30,585 nucleotides of DNA from Chloroflexota bacterium. Lineage in GTDB: Bacteria; Chloroflexota; Ktedonobacteria; Ktedonobacterales; Ktedonobacteraceae. Positions 13,423 through 21,355 of the stretch are shown piece after piece. A program made the position numbers and the translations under genes. The notes under the pieces were generated by a model that was not told where the DNA came from, ran no database searches, and saw nothing but the letters and a program-made list of their open reading frames with translations. Where the stretch lies: contig CADDZH010000065.1 in NCBI GenBank assembly GCA_902812455.1, positions 1 to 30,585 of the forward strand, given 5' to 3'. The first letter of the stretch is position 1. Each line of letters begins with the position of its first letter.

Positions 13423-16400
13423 GTGTCTACTGCCATCGCTTCCTCGGGTGGCATGTTCCGCCCTTCTGCCCAGGCTGTAGTGAAGGCCTGTTCGCCCAGC
13501 TCGCTTCGTGCTGCATTCACATACCGTTCATAGACCGCACGTATATCAGCGTTGGCCGCCATTTCGTTATCAAGCAAGCTCTCTGCGGCCCCGAACAACT
13601 GGGCGGCTTGCAAAGGCTTATGTTCTGCCGCAGCCACGGTCGCCAGCCCGATAAGATTCCATCCTATATACAATGGGTAGCGAATCTTTTGCGCGAGCGC
13701 CAATCCCTCTTCGAACAGGTGCGCGGCCTCTGTCATGTCACCCTGGTCACGCACGATGCACCCTAACGTGTATAGGACGAACGTGATATTCCGTATCTTT
13801 CCCGTTTCCCGCACGAGCGCCAGGCATTCCCTGGCATATTGTGCGGCCTCTGCCAGGTTCCCACGAACCTGCGCGGCCTGCGCCAGGTAGCTTAATGCTG
13901 TCATGATCCCCGCCTTGTAGCCGATATCGCGAGCGAGCGCCAGCCCTTCCGCAAGCAGGGTTGCCTGTTGCTCTTTATCGCCCTGTGCTCCAAGCTGGTA
14001 TCCCAACTGGCACAGGGCGAGAATAGTGTTCACCCTGTCATTGATCTCGCGGGCCAGCTCCAGGCTTCGCCTCATCAATGGGATCGAGCGCTGCAGATCT
14101 CCCTGATCGAGCAGAAACCCGGAAAGGCGGTAGGCTGCTGCCGCAAGTCCATGTTTATCGCCTATCTTCTCGAACAGCACGAGGCTTTCTTCAAGCAGCG
14201 GGCGAGCAGCAAAACGGTCGTCGCGTACCCACATCATCCTGCCTAATGTGAGCAGCGAGGAAGCGCATATCCACTGTTCTCCTGCTTGCCGGGCCAGCGT
14301 CACACTTTCCTGCAACAGGACGCAGCCTGCCTCCAGGTCGCCCTGCTCGCAAATGGTTTCGCCCAGATAGCCCAGCCCCGCCGCCAGATCTCCTAAGTCC
14401 CCAACCTGGCGAGCCAGCGCAACGCTTTCCTCCAATTGCCCGCGTGCTATAGCTGTCTCATCCAGTCTGAACGCCAGATACCCTGCTCCACAGAGCGCCC
14501 TGGCGCGCAGCTTCGTATCGATGTGATCGCTATCCAGGTGGAGCGCTGCTTCCAACCAGCGTCGCCCTTCGTGCAGTTCCCCCCGGTTGAACCAGAACCA
14601 CCAGCAGGCTATACACAAGCGCAGGGCCAGTTCAGCCTGCTGATTGGCGATGGCCCACTGTAACGCGGCTCGCAGGTTCTCCTGCTCCCTATCCAGGCGC
14701 ATGAACCACCTGGTCTGCTCTTGGCCTCTCAGGTAAGGTTCAGCCTCTTCTGCCAGGCCCAGGTAGTAGAGAGCGTGGGCACGCTGCGTAGATGTGGCCT
14801 CTCGATGTTCCTGCAGGCGTTCCATGCCGTACTCGCGCAGAGTCTGAAGCATGATGAAGCGATCTTCTCCCGCTAGCTCTTCGAGCTGCAAAAGACTTTT
14901 GTCCAGGAGGGAGGTTACTCCGTCAAGCACATCTATTGTTTGATTGCTTCCGGCGTAGCAGACGGCTTCGACCGCCTCGAGCGTACAGCCATCCACAAAG
15001 ACAGAGATCTGCCTGAAGAGGCGCTGCTCCTCCGTGCTGAGCAGGTCATAGCTCCACTGGATAGTATTGTGCAATGTCTGCTGGCGAGAAGGGAGATCAC
15101 GCGCTCCGCCTGCCAGTATAGCCAGCCCCTGTCCCAGGCGCGAGAGCAAGCTCTGTGGCGCAAAAAACTTGCTGCGCGCCGCGGCCAGTTCAATAGCCAG
15201 AGGTAGCCCATCCAGCCTCGCACAGATGGCGGCCACGGCAGGTGCATTGGTATTCGTCAACTGAAATGTGGGCTTGACCGCCAACGAGCGCTGGATAAAG
15301 AGTGCCACCGCCTCATAGTGCGAGAGTGTCGCGAGATCAAGCTGGCGCCTGGGATCGGGCAGCGAAAGAGGAGGGACCGTGAACTCGTGTTCGGCTCGCA
15401 CACGCAGCCCCATCCGGCTGGTTACCAGCACTTTGAGTTGGGGGCAGGTGACCAGGAGATCGGCTACGACGATGGCAGCTCCGGCCACGTGCTCAAAGTT
15501 GTCCAGCAGCAAGAGCAGGTGCTTCTCTTTGAGCGCTGTTTTGAGACGATCCAGAGGTGCCTGTCCACTACTATCACTCAGGGAGAGCACCTGAAGGATA
15601 GCTGGGACGACCTGTTCCGGGTTACTGATCGGGGCAAGTGGCACCAGGAAGACACCTTCGGGGAACTGCTCCGCGAGGTCAGCGGTCACTTGCAGTGCCA
15701 GGCGAGTTTTACCCACGCCGCCTGGGCCGGTCAGCGTGACGAGCCGCACGCTGGGCTGCTGTACCAACTGAACAACCGCCGCTACTTCCTTCTCGCGTCC
15801 AATAAAGGGCGTTGGCTGAACCGGCAGGTTGTTGGGATGGATATCGAGCGTTTTGAGCGGCGGGAATTTGTCCGGCAAGCCGGCCACACATAATTGAAAG
15901 AGATGGCTGGGTCGCTGTAAGTCCTTGAGGCGATGCTCTCCCAGGTTCTTCAGGTAGGCATCTTCTGGCAGGTGCTGCTGCACTAGATCGCGCGTCGTCT
16001 GTGAGAGTAGGATTTGCCCACCATGCCCGGCGCTCAAGATGCGAGCGGCGTGGTGGACATCCAGGCCAATATAGCCCTCGGCAGTCAGTTGCGGCTCGCC
16101 CGTATGCATGCTGATCCGTACAGGCATAGGCGCCCCTTGCGGCCAGGAATGTCGTGCCAGGGCTTGCTGAATGGCTGCGGCAGCCGCAATGGCATCGGTG
16201 GCACGGGCAAAGGCCACGAAGAAGGCATCCCCTTGCGTATCTACTACCTGGCCGTTGTATTGAACGAATGCCGCCCGCATAAGGTGCTGGTAATCAGCCA
16301 GCATACCGGCATAGCCGTCTCCCAACTGCTGGAGGAGGTGCGTGGAATCTTCTATATCGGTAAAAAGCAGAGTAACGGTTCCTTGCGGCAGATGCGGCAT
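13419..16400 (-). CDS. Adenylate/guanylate cyclase domain - NB-ARC ATPase - TPR regulator
   Basis: The 993-residue multidomain protein starts at ATG 16400, where AGAAGGAG lies eight bases upstream and the cyclase domain begins immediately (MPHLPQGTVTLLFTDIEDST); an in-frame upstream ATG at 16493 is less likely. The class III cyclase domain (about 1-175) keeps the metal aspartates D15 and D58 (GDAFFVAF), but the transition-state asparagine position reads DVHHAARI, with His in place of Asn. An NB-ARC/STAND ATPase follows (P-loop TGPGGVGKTRL about 225-232; LLLLLDNFEHV Walker B; LDGLPLAIELAAAR), then roughly 400 residues of TPR repeats. Such proteins are sensory signalling switches of actinobacteria and Chloroflexota. 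There is no C-terminal LuxR DNA-binding domain, so output must be by cyclase activity or protein contact. Confidence 0.92.
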   Translation of the reverse strand: MPHLPQGTVTLLFTDIEDSTHLLQQLGDGYAGMLADYQHLMRAAFVQYNGQVVDTQGDAFFVAFARATDAIAAAAAIQQALARHSWPQGAPMPVRISMHTGEPQLTAEGYIGLDVHHAARILSAGHGGQILLSQTTRDLVQQHLPEDAYLKNLGEHRLKDLQRPSHLFQLCVAGLPDKFPPLKTLDIHPNNLPVQPTPFIGREKEVAAVVQLVQQPSVRLVTLTGPGGVGKTRLALQVTADLAEQFPEGVFLVPLAPISNPEQVVPAILQVLSLSDSSGQAPLDRLKTALKEKHLLLLLDNFEHVAGAAIVVADLLVTCPQLKVLVTSRMGLRVRAEHEFTVPPLSLPDPRRQLDLATLSHYEAVALFIQRSLAVKPTFQLTNTNAPAVAAICARLDGLPLAIELAAARSKFFAPQSLLSRLGQGLAILAGGARDLPSRQQTLHNTIQWSYDLLSTEEQRLFRQISVFVDGCTLEAVEAVCYAGSNQTIDVLDGVTSLLDKSLLQLEELAGEDRFIMLQTLREYGMERLQEHREATSTQRAHALYYLGLAEEAEPYLRGQEQTRWFMRLDREQENLRAALQWAIANQQAELALRLCIACWWFWFNRGELHEGRRWLEAALHLDSDHIDTKLRARALCGAGYLAFRLDETAIARGQLEESVALARQVGDLGDLAAGLGYLGETICEQGDLEAGCVLLQESVTLARQAGEQWICASSLLTLGRMMWVRDDRFAARPLLEESLVLFEKIGDKHGLAAAAYRLSGFLLDQGDLQRSIPLMRRSLELAREINDRVNTILALCQLGYQLGAQGDKEQQATLLAEGLALARDIGYKAGIMTALSYLAQAAQVRGNLAEAAQYARECLALVRETGKIRNITFVLYTLGCIVRDQGDMTEAAHLFEEGLALAQKIRYPLYIGWNLIGLATVAAAEHKPLQAAQLFGAAESLLDNEMAANADIRAVYERYVNAARSELGEQAFTTAWAEGRNMPPEEAMAVDT

Positions 16401-16535
16401 GGAAGAGGCTCCTTCTAGGAGGAAGACTTGCTCGTAGCTTTTTATAACACAAATGCCCTCTATTAGTTGTAATAGCAGTATAGCATATAGCAAAATAGGC
16501 GCTTTTCAATTTCCTTGCTTAGATTTAACAATCTC

Positions 16536-16564
16536 TTCACAGCAGCTTGATTCGGCGCTACTAT
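16536..16564 (+). promoter_or_regulatory. Possible sigma-70-type promoter of the phosphoesterase gene
   Basis: TTCACA (16536-16541), a 17-base spacer and TACTAT (16559-16564) give a fair -35/-10 match about 70 bases before the gene start. This was judged by eye only. Confidence 0.35.
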
Positions 16565-16634
16565 ACTTAATAAGCGGAAATCGTTCGTTGTTTGTCAGTC
16601 TTACCCCTAAACTCAAGAAACAGGAGGAGGAACT

Positions 16635-17792
16635 ATGCAGCGCATTCTCAGAACAATGACGGCCTTCGCTCTACTTGTCCCCGTAGCGCTTATTGTAAGT
16701 GCCGCTTCAGCAGGGGCATCTTCTCGTAACGAGAATAATGGTAGCTTTCAGCACATCTTTTTCGTTATGATGGAGAACCATGCCACCAACGAGGTAATTG
16801 GCAATACTGCTGATGCGCCTTATATCAGCAAATTAGCCAATCAGTATACAGTAGCCTTAAATTATTATGGAGTCACCCATCCAAGCCTTCCTAACTATCT
16901 CGCAGCTATTTCCGGGTCTTTTCAGGGGATTTGGGATGACTGTGCAGCAGGCCCAACTGTGACCTGTGCGCCAACAGAATTTGCCCCCGATTCGGGTTAC
17001 ACGAATGGAGAGGAGTTGCTGACACCCGATGAAATCGAGGATGCAACCAATACGCCTCACTGGTTCAGTGGAAGGACTATTGTGGATCAACTTGAGGCGC
17101 ATGGCCTGACCTGGAAGGCTTATATGCAGTCGATGCCGTATCCGGGTTACACAGGTGTGGCCTATCCTTTTAGAACGGTGAATGGCCAGCAAGTACCGGT
17201 TCAGCTCTACGTCCAGAAGCATAATCCCTTCGAGTACTTTACCTCTGTTCGCAACAATCCTGCGCGCATGAACAACATTGTGCCATTTACCCAGTTCGCT
17301 CAGGATCTCAATTCAGGGAAGGTACCTAATTTTGTCTGGATCAGTCCCGATACCTGCCACGATATGCATGGGATTGATCCTTCAGACGCGCAGTATCTTG
17401 GTTTACCGGCCTGCGCCTATCCCGCATCTGGCCTGGATCACAGCATTATTACGCTGGGTGATGAGTTCATCCAGTCGCTTGTTCCAGAGATCATGGCGTC
17501 TTCGGCGTGGAAACAAAGGTCTGCGATTGTCCTTGTGTGGGACGAGAACGATTTCAGTGGCTTTAATGGCTGCTGCCATAGTCCGACAGGTGTGGCAGGT
17601 GCGACATTGGGGGGCGCAAATGCGCCGTTCCTGGTGATTACCTCTAAGAACCCGCAGCACTTTTACGATAGTTCTACTCCCTACAACCATTATACTCTGC
17701 TTGCAACTATTGAGCAGTTATGGGGACTGGGCTGCCTGAAGGAGGCCTGTGGCTTCGATAGAGATAATCTGATGTTCAGGTTCTTTGAATAG
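16635..17792 (+). CDS. Secreted phosphoesterase family protein (acid phosphatase / phospholipase C-like)
   Basis: The protein has 385 residues. A signal peptide is clear: the basic start MQRILR, a hydrophobic core (FALLVPVALIVSAA) and a likely cleavage site near SAGASS. The mature part shows the PF04185 phosphoesterase pattern: HIFFVMMENHATNEVIG, then GVTHPSLPNYLAAISG with the likely Ser/Thr nucleophile region, WISPDTCHDMHG, and SAIVLVWDENDF. Cysteine pairs (DDCAAGPTVTC, NGCCH, GCLKEAC) suggest extracytoplasmic disulfides. The role is probably phosphate scavenging from organic phosphates outside the cell. AGGAGGAGG seven to ten bases before the ATG is a strong ribosome site. It converges on the nitroreductase gene, with nine bases between the stops. 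Confidence 0.9.
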   Translation: MQRILRTMTAFALLVPVALIVSAASAGASSRNENNGSFQHIFFVMMENHATNEVIGNTADAPYISKLANQYTVALNYYGVTHPSLPNYLAAISGSFQGIWDDCAAGPTVTCAPTEFAPDSGYTNGEELLTPDEIEDATNTPHWFSGRTIVDQLEAHGLTWKAYMQSMPYPGYTGVAYPFRTVNGQQVPVQLYVQKHNPFEYFTSVRNNPARMNNIVPFTQFAQDLNSGKVPNFVWISPDTCHDMHGIDPSDAQYLGLPACAYPASGLDHSIITLGDEFIQSLVPEIMASSAWKQRSAIVLVWDENDFSGFNGCCHSPTGVAGATLGGANAPFLVITSKNPQHFYDSSTPYNHYTLLATIEQLWGLGCLKEACGFDRDNLMFRFFE

Positions 17793-17801
17793 GTATGGGA
17801 T

Positions 17802-18308
17802 TCATTCAAAAGGCTCTCCCCAGCGCTCGCTATAGGTAATCTCGGCCAGAGACTTGCGATTCTTGCGGCCTTTCCCGATCTTCTGAGCCGGGTAGCCAAA
17901 CGGAATGATCGCCAGGACCGAGACATCTTCTGGAATGCCCAATAGCTGGTTGACCTCCGGCAGATTGTTGAAGCCTACCCAGCTCGAGCCGACGCCTTGC
18001 GACCACGCTGCCAGGATCATATCCTGGATAGCGCGGCTGCCATCTGAGACAGCAAAGGGACTGGGATCCATAGCCACAACAATCGCTAGCGGGGCCTGCG
18101 GGATATAGCGACCAGTACGTGCGATCTGGCCAAGCCGCTGCAATGCCTGCTTGTCCCGTATGACGATGAAGTGCCAGGGCTGAGCATTTTTGCTGCTGGC
18201 AGTCAGGCGGCCCGCCTCAACAATCTGCCGGACAATGGGATCTGGGATCGGTGTATCTTTGAAGCTGCGCACTGTCAGTATTGTACGAATTGCATCAAAT
18301 GTTTCCAT
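17802..18308 (-). CDS. Nitroreductase family protein (FMN-dependent)
   Basis: This short nitroreductase-fold protein (168 residues) has RSFKDTPIPDPIVRQIVEAG, then TASSKNAQPWHFIVIRD, the FMN-binding and dimer regions, a central DMILAAWSQGVGSSWVGFN block, and IPFGYPAQKIGKGRKNRKSL at the C-terminus. Such enzymes reduce nitro groups, quinones or flavins with NAD(P)H; some close relatives act on F420 substrates. GGAAGAG about seven bases before ATG 18308 supports the start. It is a single gene, convergent with the phosphoesterase gene. Confidence 0.93.
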   Translation of the reverse strand: METFDAIRTILTVRSFKDTPIPDPIVRQIVEAGRLTASSKNAQPWHFIVIRDKQALQRLGQIARTGRYIPQAPLAIVVAMDPSPFAVSDGSRAIQDMILAAWSQGVGSSWVGFNNLPEVNQLLGIPEDVSVLAIIPFGYPAQKIGKGRKNRKSLAEITYSERWGEPFE

Positions 18309-18323
18309 AAAGATCTCTTCCTA

Positions 18324-18357
18324 TCTTGTCTTGATTCTTTTCTTGTCTTGATTCTTT
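18324..18357. repeat. Exact 17-bp tandem duplication
   Basis: The unit TCTTGTCTTGATTCTTT occurs twice in direct succession (18324-18340 and 18341-18357), just upstream of the nitroreductase ribosome site. A slippage product is likely; an effect on the promoter is possible. Confidence 0.85.
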
Positions 18358-18401
18358 CACGCCTTTGTTCATGAACATGAATACAATCATTCGGGTAAAT
18401 T

Positions 18402-18506
18402 CGTAGGGCCGCGATGCCCATCAAGAGATCCTTCGCTTCGCTCAGGATGACATTGCTGCGGCTCAGGGCAGGGGTGGCAACGTCGTGGCGAAGCCCTGAC
18501 CCTACG
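18402..18506. repeat. Composite palindrome with one arm of the GTCATCCTGAGCG family
   Basis: CGTAGGG (18402-18408) pairs with CCCTACG (18500-18506), and TCAGGGC (18463-18469) with GCCCTGA (18493-18499). Inside lies a single arm of the hairpin family seen at 5668-5738 and 22900-22972 (AGATCCTTCGCTTCGCTCAG at 18426-18445). It looks like one element inserted into another. Confidence 0.6.
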
Positions 18507-18697
18507 GGATGACAAACGATAAGGCATATCCACATAGGAGCACAATTTCGAGGCGTTTTGCAGGCTGAGGCTTGCGAGCGGCAGGGAGGGCAGGGACGCG
18601 GCGATGAGGGAAAGGCCGATGGCAGGATTGAGGCGAGGACAGGCTTGGGGCGATGGCAGGATTGGGGCGATGGCAGAGGCAAGCTCTGCCACTACCA
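18507..18697. other. Non-coding stretch with degenerate short direct repeats
   Basis: From about 18616 to 18682 the phrase CGATGGCAGGATTG recurs with variations (GCCGATGGCAGGATTGAGGC, GGCGATGGCAGGATTGGGGC, GGCGATGGCAGAGGC). No gene is supported. It lies directly downstream of purN and may mark the operon end; I see no clear terminator. Confidence 0.5.
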
Positions 18698-19570
18698 TTA
18701 ATTCCTGGCACACAGCTTTCGTACAGCTTCCACGATCAGCCGGTGTTCCACGGCTTTGATGCGCTCGTGCAGGCTCTCCTCCGTATCGCCCGGCACGATT
18801 GCCACCTCTTCGCGGCAAATCACCGGCCCGGCATCGACTTCGGGCGTCACATAATGAACAGTGCTCCCCGTTACCTTCACGCCTGCCTCAAGCGCCTGCC
18901 TCACAGCATGGAGGCCGCGAAAAACGGGAATCTCTGTGCCATCTTTTGTGATGTACGTATGACCTGTTCCATCGTCAGGCAGGAGCGCCGGGTGGAGATT
19001 GATAACACGTTGGGGAAACTGGGCGAGAAATGAAGCACTAAGGATGCGCATCCAGCCAGCAAGAATAATGAGGTCAACCCGGAAGAGCCGCAAAAGCGCA
19101 CTCAGCATCATTTCAACCGGTATGGGCCGATTATTACCTCTCCCCCGGAGAGGGTACGCGCCCACCGCCGATTCATCAACAGGAATTTCATCGGCCCCCG
19201 CACCACCTTGTAGGGGCCGATTGAGCGCGCCCACCGCCGATTGATCGGCCTCATACCCGCGTAATGCATTGCCTCCAGCATCTCGTTTTGTCCAGGGCAG
19301 ATAAATAACCGGGAGGCGATGTTTGAGCGCGCGCTGGATGCCGTAGGCGCTGGCGTTGTTGCTCACTACCAGGGCAATTTCGACTCCTGGCAATTGCTGT
19401 CCTTCGATGGCATCGATGAGCGCCTGCAGGTTGCTGCCACTGCCGGAGATCAGCACGCCTAACCTGAAAGGAGCAGGCTCTCTCGCCTCGCTTTGAGGAT
19501 GTTTGCCGGGCGCAATCCTCCACTCAAACTGCTCTCCCGCCCTGCTGTCCTTTCCGCCCTCTCTGCTCAT
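18698..19570 (-). CDS. purN: Phosphoribosylglycinamide formyltransferase with an in-frame palindrome insertion
   Basis: The enzyme transfers formyl from 10-formyltetrahydrofolate to GAR, step 3 of purine synthesis. Core motifs are LISGSGSN (40-47), AGWMRILSA, the catalytic INLHPALLPD with N191 and H193, and the VDAGPVI aspartate D246. The protein is 290 residues, against about 200 usually. Three additions explain this: a 34-residue N-terminal extension with no alternative start; residues about 105-152, which are translated palindromic repeat (SAVGALNRPL and SAVGAYPLRGR); and a small natural-looking insert after LLPD. The repeat-derived part sits in a surface helix region between NALRGYEA and MLSALLRLFRVDLIILAGW, away from the active site. 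The ATG overlaps the purE stop (ATGA). Probably functional. Confidence 0.93.
   Translation of the reverse strand: MSREGGKDSRAGEQFEWRIAPGKHPQSEAREPAPFRLGVLISGSGSNLQALIDAIEGQQLPGVEIALVVSNNASAYGIQRALKHRLPVIYLPWTKRDAGGNALRGYEADQSAVGALNRPLQGGAGADEIPVDESAVGAYPLRGRGNNRPIPVEMMLSALLRLFRVDLIILAGWMRILSASFLAQFPQRVINLHPALLPDDGTGHTYITKDGTEIPVFRGLHAVRQALEAGVKVTGSTVHYVTPEVDAGPVICREEVAIVPGDTEESLHERIKAVEHRLIVEAVRKLCARN
19112..19260. repeat. Two palindromic elements inside purN, in frame
   Basis: Copy one (about 19213-19250) reads TAGGGGCCGATTGAGCGCGC, then CCACCGCCGATTGATCGGCC. Copy two (about 19122-19196) carries GCGCCCACCGCCGATTCATC plus the ATTTCATCGGCCCCCGC arm and a GGGCCGATTATTACC piece. Both keep the purN frame open over about 48 codons. 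Confidence 0.8.
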
Positions 19571-20046
19571 CCCTGCTGTACCTCTTCATCTGCTTTGAGC
19601 AGTTCGGTCACAAATCGCTCTTTATATGTGAGAAGGCGCTGCATCAATTGCTCATCAGAGAGGGCCAGCATCTTGGCCGCGAGCAGGGCTGCGCCTTCCG
19701 GCTCCAGGATAGTGGGTGAAGCGATGCCGGAGGGTAGTCTAAGCGATGAGAGCACATCCATGCCTGCGAAGCGATCGCTGTAGGGCGGGCAGGCAATGAC
19801 GGGATAGCGAGTGTTGGCATCAACGACGGCAGAGAGCGCATTTGAGCGTCCTGCGATGGTGATGTAGACCAGCGGCCCCTGCTGCTCATAGGCTTGTAAT
19901 AGTTCGAGAAGGCGCTGCGTGGCCTTGTGAGCCGAGCAGACACGCATCTCGTAGCTGATATCGAGCGACTTGAGGGTTTTGGCGATGGCCTGGGCATGAG
20001 GAAGATCGCCCTTGCTGCCCATGATAATGATAACTTGTGCTGGCAT
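19567..20046 (-). CDS. purE: Class II PurE: AIR carboxylase
   Basis: The 159-residue protein starts at ATG 20046, just before VIIIMGSKGDLPHAQAIAKT. It has SAHK (38-41) where class I enzymes have SAHR, then AGRSNALSAVVDANTRYPVI, ACPP and SSLRLPSGI. These are the marks of class II PurE (as in the AIR carboxylase half of animal PAICS), which carboxylates AIR directly with CO2 to give CAIR and does not use N5-CAIR or PurK. Consistent with this, no purK lies in the operon. purE follows purD by 13 bases and overlaps purN by the ATGA arrangement. Longer upstream reading into purD sequence is a frame extension and not the start. Confidence 0.95.
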   Translation of the reverse strand: MPAQVIIIMGSKGDLPHAQAIAKTLKSLDISYEMRVCSAHKATQRLLELLQAYEQQGPLVYITIAGRSNALSAVVDANTRYPVIACPPYSDRFAGMDVLSSLRLPSGIASPTILEPEGAALLAAKMLALSDEQLMQRLLTYKERFVTELLKADEEVQQG

Positions 20047-20059
20047 ATGCTTGTATCCT

Positions 20060-21340
20060 TTACAGTTTTTGTAATCCACGCCGGACAATATCACGGCGAT
20101 AATGCATTCCTTCGAATGAAATATATTTCGCAGCCTCGTAAGCCCTATCAACGGCCTCCTGCAGTGTTTTACCGCGAGCGGCAACGCTCAAGACGCGCCC
20201 TCCTGCTGTGACTAAGCGCCCATCCAGGAAAGCGGTGCCGGCATGAAAAACCTGCACTCCCTGCAAGCTTTCGGCCTGCTCGATGCCACTAATCGGGATG
20301 CCTGTGCGATACTTGCCAGGATAGCCGCCTGATGCGAGCGAGATGCTTACCGCGTAGCCTTCATGCCACAATGTGCCCGGTTGTGGCGCTGGCGCCGCTG
20401 GATTGTCCGCAAACTCCAGCACATCGAGCAGATCGGCTTGCAGGAGCAGCATCAATGCCTGCGCCTCTGGGTCGCCAAAGCGGGTGTTGTGTTCCAGCAC
20501 CACCGGGCCGCGCTCCGCCAGCATGATGTTGGAGTAAAGGACGCCGGAGAAATCAATGCCTCGCTCTTTGAGGGCTTGCAACGTAGCTGCGATGATCTGC
20601 TCGTGGATGCACCGTTCTTCTGACTCATCTACGAAAGGCAAAGGTGTGTACGCGCCCATGCCGCCGGTATTGAGGCCTTCGTCATTATCGAGCGCGCGTT
20701 TGTGATCCTGGGTAAGCGCCAGGGGAAGATAGCGCGTCCCATTGCATATGGCCGTCGAGCCGATCTCATCGCCTGTGAGATAGTCTTCGATCACCACAAC
20801 GTCACCGGCTGCCCCAAATATCCGCTCGATCATCATTTCGCGGATGGCATTGCGCGCTGTAGTCATATCCAGGGCAACGATGGCGCCTTTGCCTGCGGCG
20901 TTGCCATCGGCTTTGACCACAACAGGCGCGCCGTGCTCTTCCACATAGGCCAGGGCTTCGTTTGGGCTGGTAAAAGTGCGGTGCTGCGCTGTGGGGATAG
21001 CGGCCTTGCTCATGAGCGCTTTGGCAAAGGCTTTGCTACCTTCAAGGTTTGCTCCTGCTGCTCCCGGGCCAAAAATGCGCAGGCCCCGCTGCCGGAAGAC
21101 ATCGGCAATGCCGTCTATCAAGGGCGCTTCCGGCCCTACAACTGCCAGGTCAACCTGGTTGCGCTCCGCAAAGTCCGCCAGTGCATCAAGCTGCGTCACC
21201 TTCACTGGAAGGCATTCTGCCAGCGCGGCCATACCCGGATTGCCCGGCGCAGCGTAAAGATGCGTAACCCGGCGGCTTTGTGCAAGCTTCCAGGCCAGAG
21301 CGTGCTCCCGCGCGCCCGAACCAATAACCAGTACCCGCAT
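20060..21340 (-). CDS. purD: Phosphoribosylamine--glycine ligase (GAR synthetase)
   Basis: The ligase joins glycine to phosphoribosylamine with ATP, step 2 of purine synthesis. The 426-residue protein has the full ATP-grasp layout: MRVLVIGSGAREHALAWKLA, VVGPEAPLIDGIAD, the KADGNAAGKGAIVA ATP loop, EDYLTGDEIGSTAI, NTGGMGAYTP, and HNTRFGDPEAQALM with the metal ligands. One deviation: the usual ADGLAAGKG reads ADGNAAGKG. Length is normal and no repeat is inserted. The start ATG 21340 is preceded by AAAGAGG. It lies 15 bases after the purF stop. Confidence 0.97.
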   Translation of the reverse strand: MRVLVIGSGAREHALAWKLAQSRRVTHLYAAPGNPGMAALAECLPVKVTQLDALADFAERNQVDLAVVGPEAPLIDGIADVFRQRGLRIFGPGAAGANLEGSKAFAKALMSKAAIPTAQHRTFTSPNEALAYVEEHGAPVVVKADGNAAGKGAIVALDMTTARNAIREMMIERIFGAAGDVVVIEDYLTGDEIGSTAICNGTRYLPLALTQDHKRALDNDEGLNTGGMGAYTPLPFVDESEERCIHEQIIAATLQALKERGIDFSGVLYSNIMLAERGPVVLEHNTRFGDPEAQALMLLLQADLLDVLEFADNPAAPAPQPGTLWHEGYAVSISLASGGYPGKYRTGIPISGIEQAESLQGVQVFHAGTAFLDGRLVTAGGRVLSVAARGKTLQEAVDRAYEAAKYISFEGMHYRRDIVRRGLQKL

Positions 21341-21355
21341 ACATGTACCTCTTTA

